DNA from: Leucosporidium creatinivorum
Taxonomy: Eukaryota > Basidiomycota > Microbotryomycetes > Leucosporidiales > Leucosporidiaceae
Length of the DNA: 64,000 nt
Assembly (NCBI GenBank): GCA_001600635.1
Contig: BCKL01000002.1
Location: forward strand, 1,181,425-1,245,424
Reading direction: 5' to 3'
The position numbers and the translations under genes were made by a program. How positions within the stretch are numbered: the stretch's first letter is position 1; each line of letters starts with the position of its first letter. Shown here piece by piece: positions 21,532 to 32,237 of this stretch. The notes beneath the pieces are model-generated. The model was not told the origin of the DNA and searched no databases. It worked only from the letters and a program-made list of their open reading frames with translations.

Positions 21532-23897
21532 ATGCGCTTACTCGCAACACTCGCCCTCGCCTTCCTGTGCACCTCAGTAGCCTCAACCGCTCTCTTTACA
21601 GCAGGTGATAGCTCGCCGATCGGAGCGCAAAACCTCGGCGTCGAAAGCCTGCAGGTCGGCATCGGGTTGGCGAGGCGCCACGGCGGGGAGGAGCACGGAG
21701 ATGTATCAGATCATGCTGTGTACTCCAGCGCGATGGACCACGCTCACAGCAGCGACAACAGCTCGCCAACGCCGAGCTCTCGTCAACAATCCGCGGGACA
21801 TCAACACGCTCACGGCCCACCTCAAGCTCACATCAACGAGACCCTGATCCTCATGACACACGATCCCGACCCTCTCGCCTACTGGCGCTACGACCACGAG
21901 AACGATGCAGCACACCCGACGCTGCTCGTCGTTCACATTGCTCTCGCTTCGGTGTCCTTCTTCGCTCTGCTGCCGATCAGTTGAGTCCGCTTCAGTTCAA
22001 GGACCTTCGGATGTTCAGATTAGCAGTAAGAGCTGACCGACTCTCCTACAGCCATCTTCCTCAAGGGCGGCAAATCTCCCCTCGCCATCCTCTCGCAGCT
22101 CGGCTTCCTGGCGACCGCCATCCTCTCCCTAGTCTTTGGCATCGCCTACAAGCGCTCCACACCTCCTCTGTACGATGGCAGCTCGCACACCAAACTCGGC
22201 TGGATCACCATGTGCATCGTCATCGCCCTCAACGCCCTCGACGTCGCTCGCTTCGCCCTTCGACTCGTTCCAGGGGCCAGCCTGATCAAGGATCGCCTCG
22301 CTCCTTCGTTCGCCCCAGAGAACGAGACCTCAAGCGATGAAGCGAGACCACTAGTCGTCGATGAGGAGCAGCAATTCGTCGTCTCTTCGCCGACCGAGGT
22401 TGCCGACACCGAGGAAGGCCACTGGACCGACGTCCAGATGGACCAGGCAGCTCGGCATCACCGCCAGCACCACCTTTATCGCTCGTCTTCCAACTTCTCC
22501 GACGGCGATGGAACCCTCTACGACACTGCTGGACCCGGTCACGACTCGTTCAAGCCATTCGGCTCGGTTCGCTCGAGGCTTCAGCGCTACGCCAAGTTCG
22601 CAGAGAGGTTCACTCAGACCCTCCTCGTCGTCTTCGCCTATACCCAGACGCTCAGTGGCATCGCCATCTACTCGGGGTCCTGTCGTGCAGCCTACTTGAA
22701 CGGGTGAGTCGCTTGCTCGACTGCCTATGCCGAGCTTTCACTAACTCGCAGCTCTCACACAGCTGCATGGCGCACCTGATCAAGGGCTCCATCTTCGTGG
22801 TCTACGGCATCATCACCTTCTGTCGCTATATCGGCGCCTTCTCCCGCTTCGGATGGGCATGGAACCGTCAGCCCGCGACGTCGAAAGCCTGGTCCGCCGA
22901 GATGGTGGAGTCGTTCGTCTGCTTCGTCTACGGCGTGACCAACACCTGGATGGAGCGCTTTGGAAAGCATGCGGGAGATCCTTACTCGGTCAAGGACGTA
23001 CAGCATATCTCTATCGCCGTCATGTGAGTGCTCGACACGGTCGACGACCATTGAGATGAGGCTGACCTCGCCTTCGACCTGCAGGTTCTGGTTCGCTGGA
23101 CTGCTCGGGATGCTCATCGAGTCCAAGAGGGTGCGCAAGTGGCTTTCGACCCCCGTCGTCGTCGCTTCAGGCCTCGCCGAGTCTCGCATCTCGCCGCCGG
23201 CTTCCTACTCTTCGAGTTTTAATCCCTTCCCCGGTGAGTTGACTGTCTCTCGACGAATTGAGCTGTAGCTGACTTGAATATTCACAGCCATCATCGTCGG
23301 CACCACAGGAGTCGCCATGGCTGCTCACGCGCAGACCTTTGCCTTCCAAGGTGAGCTGCTCGGCGATCCCTTCGCCGCGCTCAAGCTGACCGACTTCTTC
23401 CTCAGTCGACGTCCACGCCCTCTGGGGACTCTTCCTCGGATTATTCGCCGTCTTCCGATTTCTCACGTACTTCTTCCTCTACCTCCGGCCGCCAGCGAGC
23501 ATCCTCCCTTCGCGCCCTCCAACCGAAGCGCTCGCTGCCCTCATGCTCACGAGCGGAGGCGTCGTCTTTATCCTCTCGACGGAGCAAGTGACATTTGCTG
23601 CCATGCGTCACGGATTCGACGACATTATGGTGAGGACTTGAAGTGGCTGTGCTCGAGCTAAGGAAGGAGCTGACCGCGACCGACCGAGCAGGCTTTCCTC
23701 AACTTCACCGTCACTCTCGTCTCGATGGCCTTCACTTGGATCGTCGCCCTCTTCGCTCTTCAGGGTAAGCTCTTCCCTACCTCTCATCGAGAAGGCTGTG
23801 GCTGACCCTTCTCTGCCTCGGCGCAGGATGGGCTCTCGGCCGGCATCAAGCTCGGCAGCGACAAGCCGCTTCACTCGAGGCTCATGTCAAGGCGTAG
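21532..23897 (+). CDS. YTP1-like multi-span membrane protein, copy 1
   Basis: Member of the fungal Ytp1/DUF2427 family; yeast Ytp1 resembles mitochondrial electron-transport proteins but its function is unknown. Eight exons (21532-21979, 22052-22703, 22763-23023, 23085-23233, 23288-23350, 23406-23629, 23692-23764, 23827-23897) sum to 1941 nt, giving 646 residues. A signal peptide (MRLLATLALAFLCTSVAS) comes first, then a His-rich lumenal stretch (HGGEEHGD, HQHAHGPPQAH) and the DUF2427 start DPDPLAYWRYDHEN. About ten hydrophobic segments follow (LLVVHIALASVSFFALLPI; AILSQLGFLATAILSLVFG; LGLFAVFRFLTYFFLYL). Conserved Ytp1 blocks include HLIKGSIFVVYG, WAWNRQP, YGVTNTWMERFG and DVQHISIAVMFW. His-rich ends hint at metal binding, which is inference. 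Confidence 0.85.
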
Positions 23898-24371
23898 CTC
23901 CTCCCAGACTCACCTTAGCTTATCTCAGTCGACGGATCGTACCCTCTCACATCGTACCCCCTTCCCCTCTCGTGTGCAATTCCCTTCGGCGCCGGGGCTC
24001 TCCGGTTCGAGGCATTAGGTCTCGCTAATGATGAGGTGCCCCTGGCGCTGATTAGTACATAGCTTCTATTACACTTAATGAACCGATCTGATATATCCTG
24101 CAGCCGGAGAGAGAGGACGCGAGCTGCGAAACGATGCGCCGAGATGGGGCCGAGAGGAGGAGAGCTCCCTATGACTGATAGTCGATCTCGTGGGGCAGCT
24201 AGCGAGCTTCCATGTTCTGCATCCAACCCCTCTTTGGACCCAACCTCGTCCCTACAACTGAACGAGCCGAGTGGATGCACCCGAGCGAGACAAGTCGAGC
24301 ATCTCTCTCGCTCCTCCACTTCACTCGACACTCCTCCGACCATAGCGGACCAAGCCGTACCCGACATCAGC
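23898..24371. other. spacer between the two YTP1-like copies
   Basis: 474 bases: 3' UTR of copy 1 and promoter of copy 2. It does not obviously resemble the region upstream of copy 1, so the promoters have diverged. An open frame runs into copy 2 from 24078, but the signal peptide at 24372 marks the likely start. Confidence 0.4.
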
Positions 24372-26733
24372 ATGAAGTTCAAATCTCTACTCTTACTCGC
24401 CATCACTACCACCATCGTCGCCTCGCTGGCCCTTCATCAGCCACGCTTCCTACTCGGGAGGCAGGCGGAGCTCGGCGAGGCGTTCGTGGAGAAGAAAACC
24501 TCGTTGAATGGCAGTGAAGCGGGCAGTGGAAACAATATCAATACACCTAGCTGGACTATGCAGATCGCCCATCCCGCCAGCAAGCTGTACGAGGCTCAAT
24601 CGCCATCGCCGAGCTCGACGACGCTCAAATCCGCCTCTCCACACGAGCACGGCGCCGCGCTCCCCTACATCGACGAGGCTATCATCCTACTTACGCACGA
24701 ACCCGACCCTCTCGCTTACTGGCGCTACGACAGCGAGGAAGATGCAGCTCATCCGAAGCTCCTCATCGCTCACATCGCTTTCGCCTTCGTTTCCTTCTTC
24801 GGTCTGCTGCCAATCAGTTGAGTCGACTTCATTGGGGGCATATCGAGCTGTAAGGAAGAATACAGTGAGCTGATCGACTCCTCCAACAGCCATCTTCCTC
24901 AAGGGCGGCAAATCGCCTCTCGCCATCCTCTCACAGCTCGGCTTCCTCGCGACCGCCATCCTCTCCCTAGTCTTCGGCATCGCCTACAAGCGTTCCACAC
25001 CTCCTCTGTACGATGGCAGCTCGCACACCAAGCTCGGCTGGACCACCATGCTCATCAGCATCGTCCTCAACGCCCTCGACGTCGTTCCCTTCGCTCGTAC
25101 TCTCCTCTCCGGCCCCGGAGCTGGCAGGACCTACTTCGCCAGTTTACTGGGACAGAAGCCCAGTATCTCGGACGAAGGGGTAGGCTTCCTCTTGGACCAA
25201 GACGAAGAGGAAGATGGCTATTCTGCCTCAGCGACGGAGCTCGCCGAGTCACTCGGGACGACCGCGCTCTGCGAGGACGGCGGCGAGAAGGAGAAAGCCG
25301 TCTCTTCCAAAGATGAGGTGGACTTGAGCTTCGACCGCGAGGCCACCACCTCGCCGCTCCGCCCCAAGAGCTCACTTTCGGCCCAGCTCGTCAAGCTCTG
25401 CGGTCGTCTCGTCTCGCTCGCCCACGTGCTCGTCGTCCTCCTCGCCTACATCCAGGTTCTCACTGGTATCATCGTCTACTCGCGATCGTGTCGCGCTAGC
25501 TACCTCAACGGGTGGGTCGCCGTTTACATGCTCGAGCCATCCTACGACTCACCGCCTTCCACCCTCAGCTGCCTCACGCACATCATCAAGGGGTCCATCT
25601 TCGTCAGCTACGGTTTCCTCAACTTTTCGCGCTACATCGGAGCCTTCGCCGAGTATGGATGGGCGTGGAATCGTCGTCCTGACTCGTCGGAGGCAGTCAG
25701 CGCCGAGTTCGTCGAGAGCCTGGTGTTCTTCTTGTACGGCGTGACGCAGGCCTGGATGGAGCGGTTTGGTCATCAAGATGCCCCCTACTCGGCTAAGGAT
25801 CTACAGCATATCTCGATCGATGTGATGTGAGTTGTCGGGCTTGTGGAGTTGGAAAAGCGCCGACTAACTCCCTACCGTCTCAAATCGCAGGTTCTGCTTC
25901 GCCGGACTACTCGGCATGCTCATCGATTCCAAGAAAGTGCGAAGATGGCTCGCCAAGCCCGTCATCATCGCCTCGGGACTCGACCCATCTACGTACCATC
26001 GTCCCGCCGCCTTCGTACTCCGCCAGTTTCGATCCCTTCCCGGGTGAGTCCTACCGCTCTGTCGACTGAGACGGAGCCCTGATCATCCCCCCTCTCACAC
26101 AGCTATCATCATCGGCACCACGGGCATCGCCATGTCAGCTCACGCTCAAATCTTCCAGTTTCAGGGTGCGCCGAGCCATTCACTTCTCGTTCAAGTGACT
26201 GACCGCGCTCTTCTCACACAGTCGAAGTCCACGCCCTCTGGGGACTCTTCCTCGGCCTGTTCGCCGCCTTCCGCTTCCTCACCTACTTTTTCCTCTGGCT
26301 GCGACCTCCTTCGAGCATCCTCCCCTCACGCCCGCCGACCGAGGCGGTCGGCGCGCTGTTTCTCACCTCGGGAGGGATCGTCTTCCTACTCTCCACGGAG
26401 CAGGTCGCGTTTGCTGCCATGCTTCACGGCTTTGACGACATCATGGTGAGCCGTTGAGAAGCCGTGTCGTAGCTGGAGACCGAAAGCTGATTCGTCGACG
26501 AGCAGGCCTTCCTCAACGTCACCGTCTCGCTCGTCTCCATTGCCTTCGCTTGGATCGTCGTCTTGTTTGCTCTGCAAGGTATGCCGAGCTCCCCGAGCTC
26601 CCGGACCGGCCCTTGATCCTCCTCGTCTCGTCGCGCGAGCTCGGCCGAACTGACTTTCCTCTCTCGACTTGCAGGATGGGCTCTTCGTCGCTCGCAAGCT
26701 CAAGATCGGCTCTCGAAGCACTTGAATAGGTGA
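24372..26733 (+). CDS. YTP1-like membrane protein, copy 2, frame-disrupted in exon 4
   Basis: Paralogue of the preceding gene with the same eight-exon layout (24372-24816, 24890-25511, 25569-25826, 25891-26043, 26103-26165, 26222-26445, 26506-26578, 26675-26733). Signal peptide MKFKSLLLLAITTTIVASLA; the N-terminal region lacks copy 1's long His-rich stretch. The core keeps EPDPLAYWRYDSEEDAAHP, HIIKGSIFVSYG, WAWNRRP and YGVTQAWMERFG. The loop between segments differs: copy 1 has a His/Asp loop, copy 2 an acidic one. Oddity: exon 4 is 4 bases longer than in copy 1, so the frame shifts by one around 25985-26010. PPPSYSASFDPFP, which matches copy 1, is encoded in a different frame from the preceding IDSKKVRRWLAKP. 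This is either a real frameshift (recent pseudogenisation) or an assembly error. The intron at 25512-25568 has no stop and a length divisible by three. Confidence 0.72.
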
Positions 26734-27119
26734 TCTAGTATCCGAACAGTCTAGTAGGGAGGACTTGTCGCCTCGGTGGGAGTTTAATGTCGATAACAAT
26801 TTATCGTTGAGGTGTTCAGCAGGGGGTAGCGGGTGTAACAGCTATTAATAAGCAACCGGAGCCGCTTCATGATACGAGCTGAGCCGAAGAACTTCTGCTA
26901 TGCTCTAGAACTGGCCAAGTCCTTCTCGTTTCGAGCGCCGAGCTTTCGCCGACCGCTCTCACTCTCTCCGCGGTCGTCAAGTCGAGTAAAACGAGCCAAA
27001 GCATTCACAGCAAAAACAACTACGACACAGAAGGCACTACTAAACGTATCTACAAGCAAGTAAGCAAGCACAAGCACTTCGACGACCGAGCCGGCCAGCC
27101 ATCGTTCCTCTCCAGTCTC
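26734..27119. other. convergent 3' spacer
   Basis: 386 bases between two stop codons, with a short A/T-rich part near 26790-26850. No gene seen. Confidence 0.45.
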
Positions 27120-28411
27120 TCAGTACCAGTCGTCCTCGCCGTAGCGACCGTATCCTCCATCCCACCTGCGTCCACGCTGCGGACCACGGTAGTCTGCGAC
27201 GAGAAAAGGGGGAAAGGGAGAGGGGACGGGAGGTCAGCGCCGAGACGAATGGTGAATGGCTTGAGCGACTCACAAGACGAGGTATCGCGCTTCTGAGAGA
27301 TTCCGGCGGCAGCTCCGAGGTTGAGGTATCCCTCCGACGAGAAGGAAGGGCCAGCAGCGGCGTTGCCAGCAGCAGTGGGCGTCTCCCACTTGGCTCGGCA
27401 CAAGGGGCAGGTGCTGCGAGAGCGAGCGAAGGTCAGCGGAGCGAAGTCGGAGAGTATAACAGACACCACTCACACAGGGTGCGCCTGCTTGCTCCATTGG
27501 CCGAAGCACTCGCCGTGCAAGGCATTGCCACAGCCGTCCAACGCAAGACAGAATACGAGCCCCTTCTCCGAGCCGGCAGCGAACTCCTCATAGCAGATGG
27601 GGCAGTCGTCCCCCTCCTCGGGAATTTTCTTCTGCACCGCACCACCTCCGCTCCCACTGCCTCCGGCCTCAGCGTCGGCCTCCTCCTCGCCCGTAGCCAC
27701 GCGGTACAGCTTCGCTACACGCTCGGCTTGACGGTCTTGGGGCGCAGGGCGGGCGTGGGCGAAGATGGCGCGGAGCTCAGTTTGGAGAAGGGCTGCTTGG
27801 TACCAGAGGTTGACCTCGAGGGGGACTTGGAGGATCTTGAGCAGGACGAAGCTGAGGTTTAGAGAGTCAGCTCGGGGATGTCGAGAGCTCGGATTTCACG
27901 GCGGCGACTCACATGATGTGCTTGCAATGATTCCCCTTAGCTCCATCGGGGCACGTGCACTTGGGAAGAGTCGAGATGATGACGGTGTAGACTGATAGCG
28001 ACGGGTCAGCTCCGGCTCTTTCGACTCAGCAACCAACTCACCGTTGCCCGTGCTTCCCAAGACACTAAACTCCTCCGACGTCTCGCCCGTCCTCTTCCTA
28101 GCAACGCAGAAGAACCGCTGGCTTCTTACACGGTCGGCGCGCTCTTGGATGGCTTTGGGCGGAGCTGTTGGACGTTGGCGTCAGCTGCTGAGAGCGCGCG
28201 AAGGCTCCCATGGTGGCGCACCCTTCTTGTAGAGCTTGGCGCGACGCTCCTCGGGCTCTTGACCTTCCTGAACCTTCGGCTTCTTGCCAGCTGGTCCTGC
28301 CATAGGGTAGAACGCGCATGGGTCGTAGGCAGCGGCTTTGTTGGCACTGCTAGGGGAGGGGTCGCGAGCGCGTTTGCTGCTGGTGCTGGCAGTAGGCGTG
28401 TCGACTGCCAT
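27120..28411 (-). CDS. SWIM plus RING zinc-finger protein (ZSWIM2/MEX-like), probable E3 ligase
   Basis: A small protein with a SWIM zinc finger followed by a RING, a pair found in ZSWIM2/MEX-type ubiquitin ligases. The N-terminus is low complexity (MAVDTPTASTSSKRARDPSP). The SWIM motif (CxC...CxH) reads KCTCPDGAKGNHCKHIMFVL, preceded by the strand VYTVIIST. The RING reads CPICYEEFAAG...CLALDGCGNALHGECFGQW...CPLCRAKW; it has extra residues between its first and second Cys pairs. The last ~60 residues are Gly/Arg/Tyr-rich (YYRGPQRGRRWDGGYGRYGE). Start and stop fit the splicing phases of the five or so introns. Substrate unknown. The SWIM-RING order and spacing make the family call good; ligase activity is inferred. 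Confidence 0.83.
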
Positions 28412-29816
28412 GCTGCTGTAGGTCGCGCGAGGTTGACGCTGAGGTGAGAAGCGAGGTGAGATGTGGTCGGAGCCAAGCGGTGCTGGCTCGCGTTCGTCGC
28501 TAAGAGGGTCGAGCTGCTCGCACCTTTTTCGAGGTGCTACAGAACGAGCGGGAGAATACGAAAGCTGTCAAAAAGCTACTAGCGATTTCTGTTGTGCTCG
28601 ACTACGCCTCGGTAGCCGTTTCTCGCCATCGCCGAGCTTGCTTCCGGCGGTGTTGAGGGGAATGGGCCGATTCTGGTGCAGTCTGGGGCTGTAAAAGCAC
28701 CTTAATAATCTGCAAGAATCTAAAGTTTTCATCGAAACGTCCCAACGAGCCGGCAAGGCCACTGCAAAGCGATGGAGCCGTATCTAACAGAGTCGGCTCT
28801 CGAGTCGGGCTGTGGCTCAGAGCTCGTGAGAAGTCTATAACACATGAAGACTGCTACCCATGCTCACCTGTGGCTCAGAGCTCGTGAGAAGTCTAAAGCC
28901 AACAGATGATAGCCGCTCCCTCAGCCTAAAGCCCGCTCCTCGACTCTACTCTCATACATCCCGATCTACTCCTCCTAATCCCTCCTCATCTCTCCAATCC
29001 CTACCAACCGTACGGTCGATCCTATCCATCTCTCCTGAGCCCATCGAGGGAGAGATGTCGTTCCGAGCTGGGACGAGCGAAAGCCGAGCCGAAGGGAGGT
29101 CGAGCGAGTTGAGGGAGGAGCGAAGGGCGAGTCGTAGCGAGGTCGAGCGAGTACTGAAATGAGTGCTGATATATCGTACATGGAATGGTGAAGCGATAGA
29201 GGTGCGAATGCCTATGCTCGGACAGTATCCTCGACTTCGGCGTTCGCTTTCGCTGAGTTACCCACCGCTTGCTGCCTCTCATCATTGGAGCTGAGTGCCA
29301 CAGGGCAAGATAGAAACCGCGTTTCGAGACCTGCACGCTTCGCCTTTGCCCGACAGCTATAGCCAGCCGTCGCCCCTTCGACTTCTCGAGCGCCGAGCTC
29401 CTCTCGATCCGAGCTTGCCAGCCGAGGCGGGTAGGCGCCTAGGTCCATATGACACTGATGAAGTGAAGAGCGCAAGCCCTCTACTCGGCATGGCTAACTC
29501 TGGAGCAAGTGCGAGGGGGGGTGGAGGGCGAGAGGACAGTCCCGGCAGCGGCCGCCGTTCGGTCGCAGCTCGCCGCTTGCTTCGCCCCTCCAGCGCAGTA
29601 TAAACTCCTTGGAGCACATGAAAGAAAACAAGGATCGACTCTGCGAAGCGGGAGCTTGTTCTGAGCGCACACGGAGTCAGCTCAGTCGCTCGAAATGATC
29701 GCCGAGAAAGGACGGCTCTTTCGTTTACCTCGCTGCTCACGAGCGTTGAGCTTCGGATAGGTCTTTCAAGTTCAACAAGTACACAAATAGTATCTCTGAC
29801 GAAGTTTATATACCAC
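28412..29816. other. 1.4-kb spacer, no supported gene
   Basis: Contains the promoter of the SWIM-RING gene, the 3' UTR of the carboxylate transporter and a 28-bp direct repeat (separate entry). The open frame 28860-29162 (+) ends in a Glu/Arg-rich stretch that looks somewhat protein-like, but it has no recognisable domain, starts inside the repeat area and shows no splicing. I do not call it a gene. Confidence 0.4.
28810..28895. repeat. 28-bp perfect direct repeat, 30-bp spacer
   Basis: Bases 28810-28837 and 28868-28895 are identical (ctgtggctcagagctcgtga, continuing for 8 more bases). The spacer is 30 bases. The repeat lies about 400-480 bases upstream of the SWIM-RING start codon. It could be a local slippage duplication or a doubled regulatory site. 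Confidence 0.9.
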
Positions 29817-32237
29817 TTAAGCCATCTCACGCTGCTGAACCTGACCCTTCTCCTCATGAGCGACACTGCCCTTCTCCTCGTCTCCGCGAGCTTCAGGGAG
29901 GCGGTCGTGGCGGTCATCCACTATAGAGAAATAGAGCATGAGTATGAAGCTACAACTGGACAGCCAGAGAACTCACTCTCGTCCAATCCTCCACCCTTCT
30001 CGAATGCAGCCTTCCCGCGCTCGAAGTGCGCTCCGTGATCCTCGCGCCCGACGAGGCAGCAGCCGATGAGCCAGGCAGCGACGACTCCAATGAGGATGGC
30101 GCTGACCTTGCCATAGTCGGGGAGGCCCTCGGGGGTCTTGATCTTGTCGCCAGCGGTAGTTTCGATCTGCGCCGAGGCCGCCGAGACCATGTTACCGAGT
30201 TGGTAGGCCTGTGTAGGAGGTTCAGTAGAGTCAGCGTGATGTACAACAGCCTTTTCTATATAGCTGCAGAACTCACGATACCAGGGAAGGATGCGCGGTA
30301 GGCGACGGGAGAAATCTCGGAGAGCCAAATCGGCACTACAGACCACGCTCCCTGCACGCCCATCTGAAGGAGGAAGGCACCAGCGCCAAGTCCAGGGAAC
30401 GTGTTGGGCAGCAGCCACAAGGGAATAAAGCAGCACGTCCAAACGCAGCACACCATGACCGTGATGCGACGTCCGAGGTATTGAGAAGCCCATCCGGCGA
30501 TGAAGCCACCGGCCTGTTGGGTTACAGAGAGGTCAGGACTGCGAAGTCACCGAAGTCAAACTCTAGACCAAGGACGACGCATATGGGAGTAGGAAAGATG
30601 CGCGGTGAGGAGAAAGACTTACGATGGCGCCACAGTTGCCGAGGATGGTTGCGACAGTTGCAGTGTGCTTACTCAATCCTTTTCCTTCTTCTATTTGAAC
30701 AGGGTAGAGATCTTGCGAGCCCTGTAGTAGAACAATGCAGTACAATGCGGGAGAGGTAGGAGGACCGTACGAGCCGAAACACAGGTCGCCGAACGGGCAA
30801 GACCGAGGAGGAGGGCGGGAGAGGGCAAAGGAAGGCCGGGGGTCAGCGAGGGGCCTGTAGAAGTGCAGTGAAACAAAACTCGCGTGCGAAAAAAAATTGA
30901 AGCCCGTCATGAGGAGGATAGCGAAGATGCAGCGGATCCAGTGAAGGCGGAGCGCCTTGCCGGCTTCGGAGATGAAGATTCGGGACTTCTGCGCGCTCGA
31001 GACCTGGGTGCCTGATAGCTTGGCTGCCTCTTGACGCTCGATGAAGTACTGTGACTCGGGTAGGATGAGGCGGATGATGGCGGCGAAGAGGGAGATGCCG
31101 GCGCCGATGTAGAAGAGGATACGGAAGCTGTGCTTCGGCACAGCGTACAAGTTGATGATGGCAGCGATCAAGTAGCCGAACGCGTAGCCCTGTACGATTG
31201 TGGGCGGTCAGCGCAGAGTCTTTAAGGGCCTCATGAACCGCGCTCGGAGCTCGGCGCAAGTCCCGGCGGCCGAGCGGCCGAGATCCGCCGTGGGGATGCT
31301 GCAAGACAGTACACACCTGCTGTAGTATACCCGAGAAGAGACCACGAGCCTCAACAGGCATGTTCTCGAGTCCAAGAGAAGCGCACTACGCGGCGAAAAG
31401 CCAAAGGTCAGGTTTCGGCGGGGTTTGGTCGTGTTTCTCGGCCTCCAGCGCTACGTACTTGTCCCCAAATGCCTCCCATAGCTACGCCAAACATGCTCCT
31501 GACCGCGAGGAACGATCCATAGTTGTTGGCGAAGCCGGTGCCGAGTGAGAGGACGGCGCACGCGAGTAAGTTGGCGATGAGAGGCCATTTCCTTCCATAG
31601 CGATCACTGAGAAGTCCGAAAATGATGGCTCCGAGAGGGCGGAAGAGTAGCGTGAGGGTGATCCTGTCTCGTCGAAATAGACAAGCATCGCCGAAGTTCA
31701 GCTTCAGCTCGGCGGAGGATGCAGAGAGTAATGCATACGAGGTCGTGATGTTATGAGTACTCTGGTCAAACGCCTTGGAGAGGGCGGTGACGGAGAGGGA
31801 GACGGCGAAGAAGCTGAGAAGGAGGATCAAAAAGTCAGCTCGGCGCTCGGCGCTCGGGGCGGCAGGTTGGTCGTCACCATCCGGTCTGCCACAACGTCCT
31901 ATCATCACAGGAAGCGCCGCATGGCGCTCGACAGGCAACATGCTGAATCGCTCCGATCTCGACTCACTCGATAGCATCGCAAGTCCACGCCAACCAGGCG
32001 CTGGCAAAAAGTGCATGTTGTAGCCAGGTAAGGGACCTGACGAGGGAGATGGGGTTGATAGATTGATGCTGTAGTGCAGTCGGTCAGCTCGATAAGCCGC
32101 GAAGTAGCCTCGAAGCGCACCTCTTCGCGCTTGGGAAAGCGAGGGAGGCCGGCGACTGCAAGGGGAGGTCAGCTTTCCTCCGTCATCAGGCCTCTTGCTT
32201 CCCTACAGCACATGGAGGACTCACCGAAGGCGTTCAT
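29817..32237 (-). CDS. JEN1-type monocarboxylate/proton symporter (MFS)
   Basis: Plasma-membrane MFS transporter of the sialate:H+/JEN1 lineage, which in yeasts imports lactate, pyruvate or related acids. About ten exons, roughly 500 residues. After a short N-terminus comes NPISLVRSLTWLQHALFASA...AWTCDAIEFFAVSLSVTALS, the family's first membrane segment. The MFS loop signature between TM2 and TM3 is GLLSDRYGRKWP. Further landmarks are SMFGVAMGGIWGQCASLGLE, RGLFSGILQQGYAFGYLIAA, the JEN hallmark GFNFFSHGSQDLYP, and TVATILGNCGAIAGGFIAG. The cytosolic C-terminus is charged (HEEKGQVQQREMA). The junction 30722-30883 keeps the GFNFFSHGSQDLYP motif intact only with a GC donor (gcgagt). The promoter holds an inverted CCCCT repeat. 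Substrate inferred from family. Confidence 0.87.

Larger units (their letters stand above)
21532..26733 (+). repeat. tandem gene duplication of a YTP1-like gene
   Basis: Two head-to-tail paralogues (21532-23897 and 24372-26733) share all seven intron positions and most of their protein sequence outside the N-terminal ~130 residues and a cytosolic loop. The best-matching stretch is 22052-22212 against 24890-25050, with 8 differences in 161 bases. No flanking direct repeats or mobile-element ends were seen. Confidence 0.85.

Noticed and set aside
28860-29162. Open frame of ~100 codons with a Glu/Arg-rich end
   Set aside because: Starts within the direct-repeat area, no domain, no introns in an intron-rich genome, and no neighbour logic. 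More likely chance.
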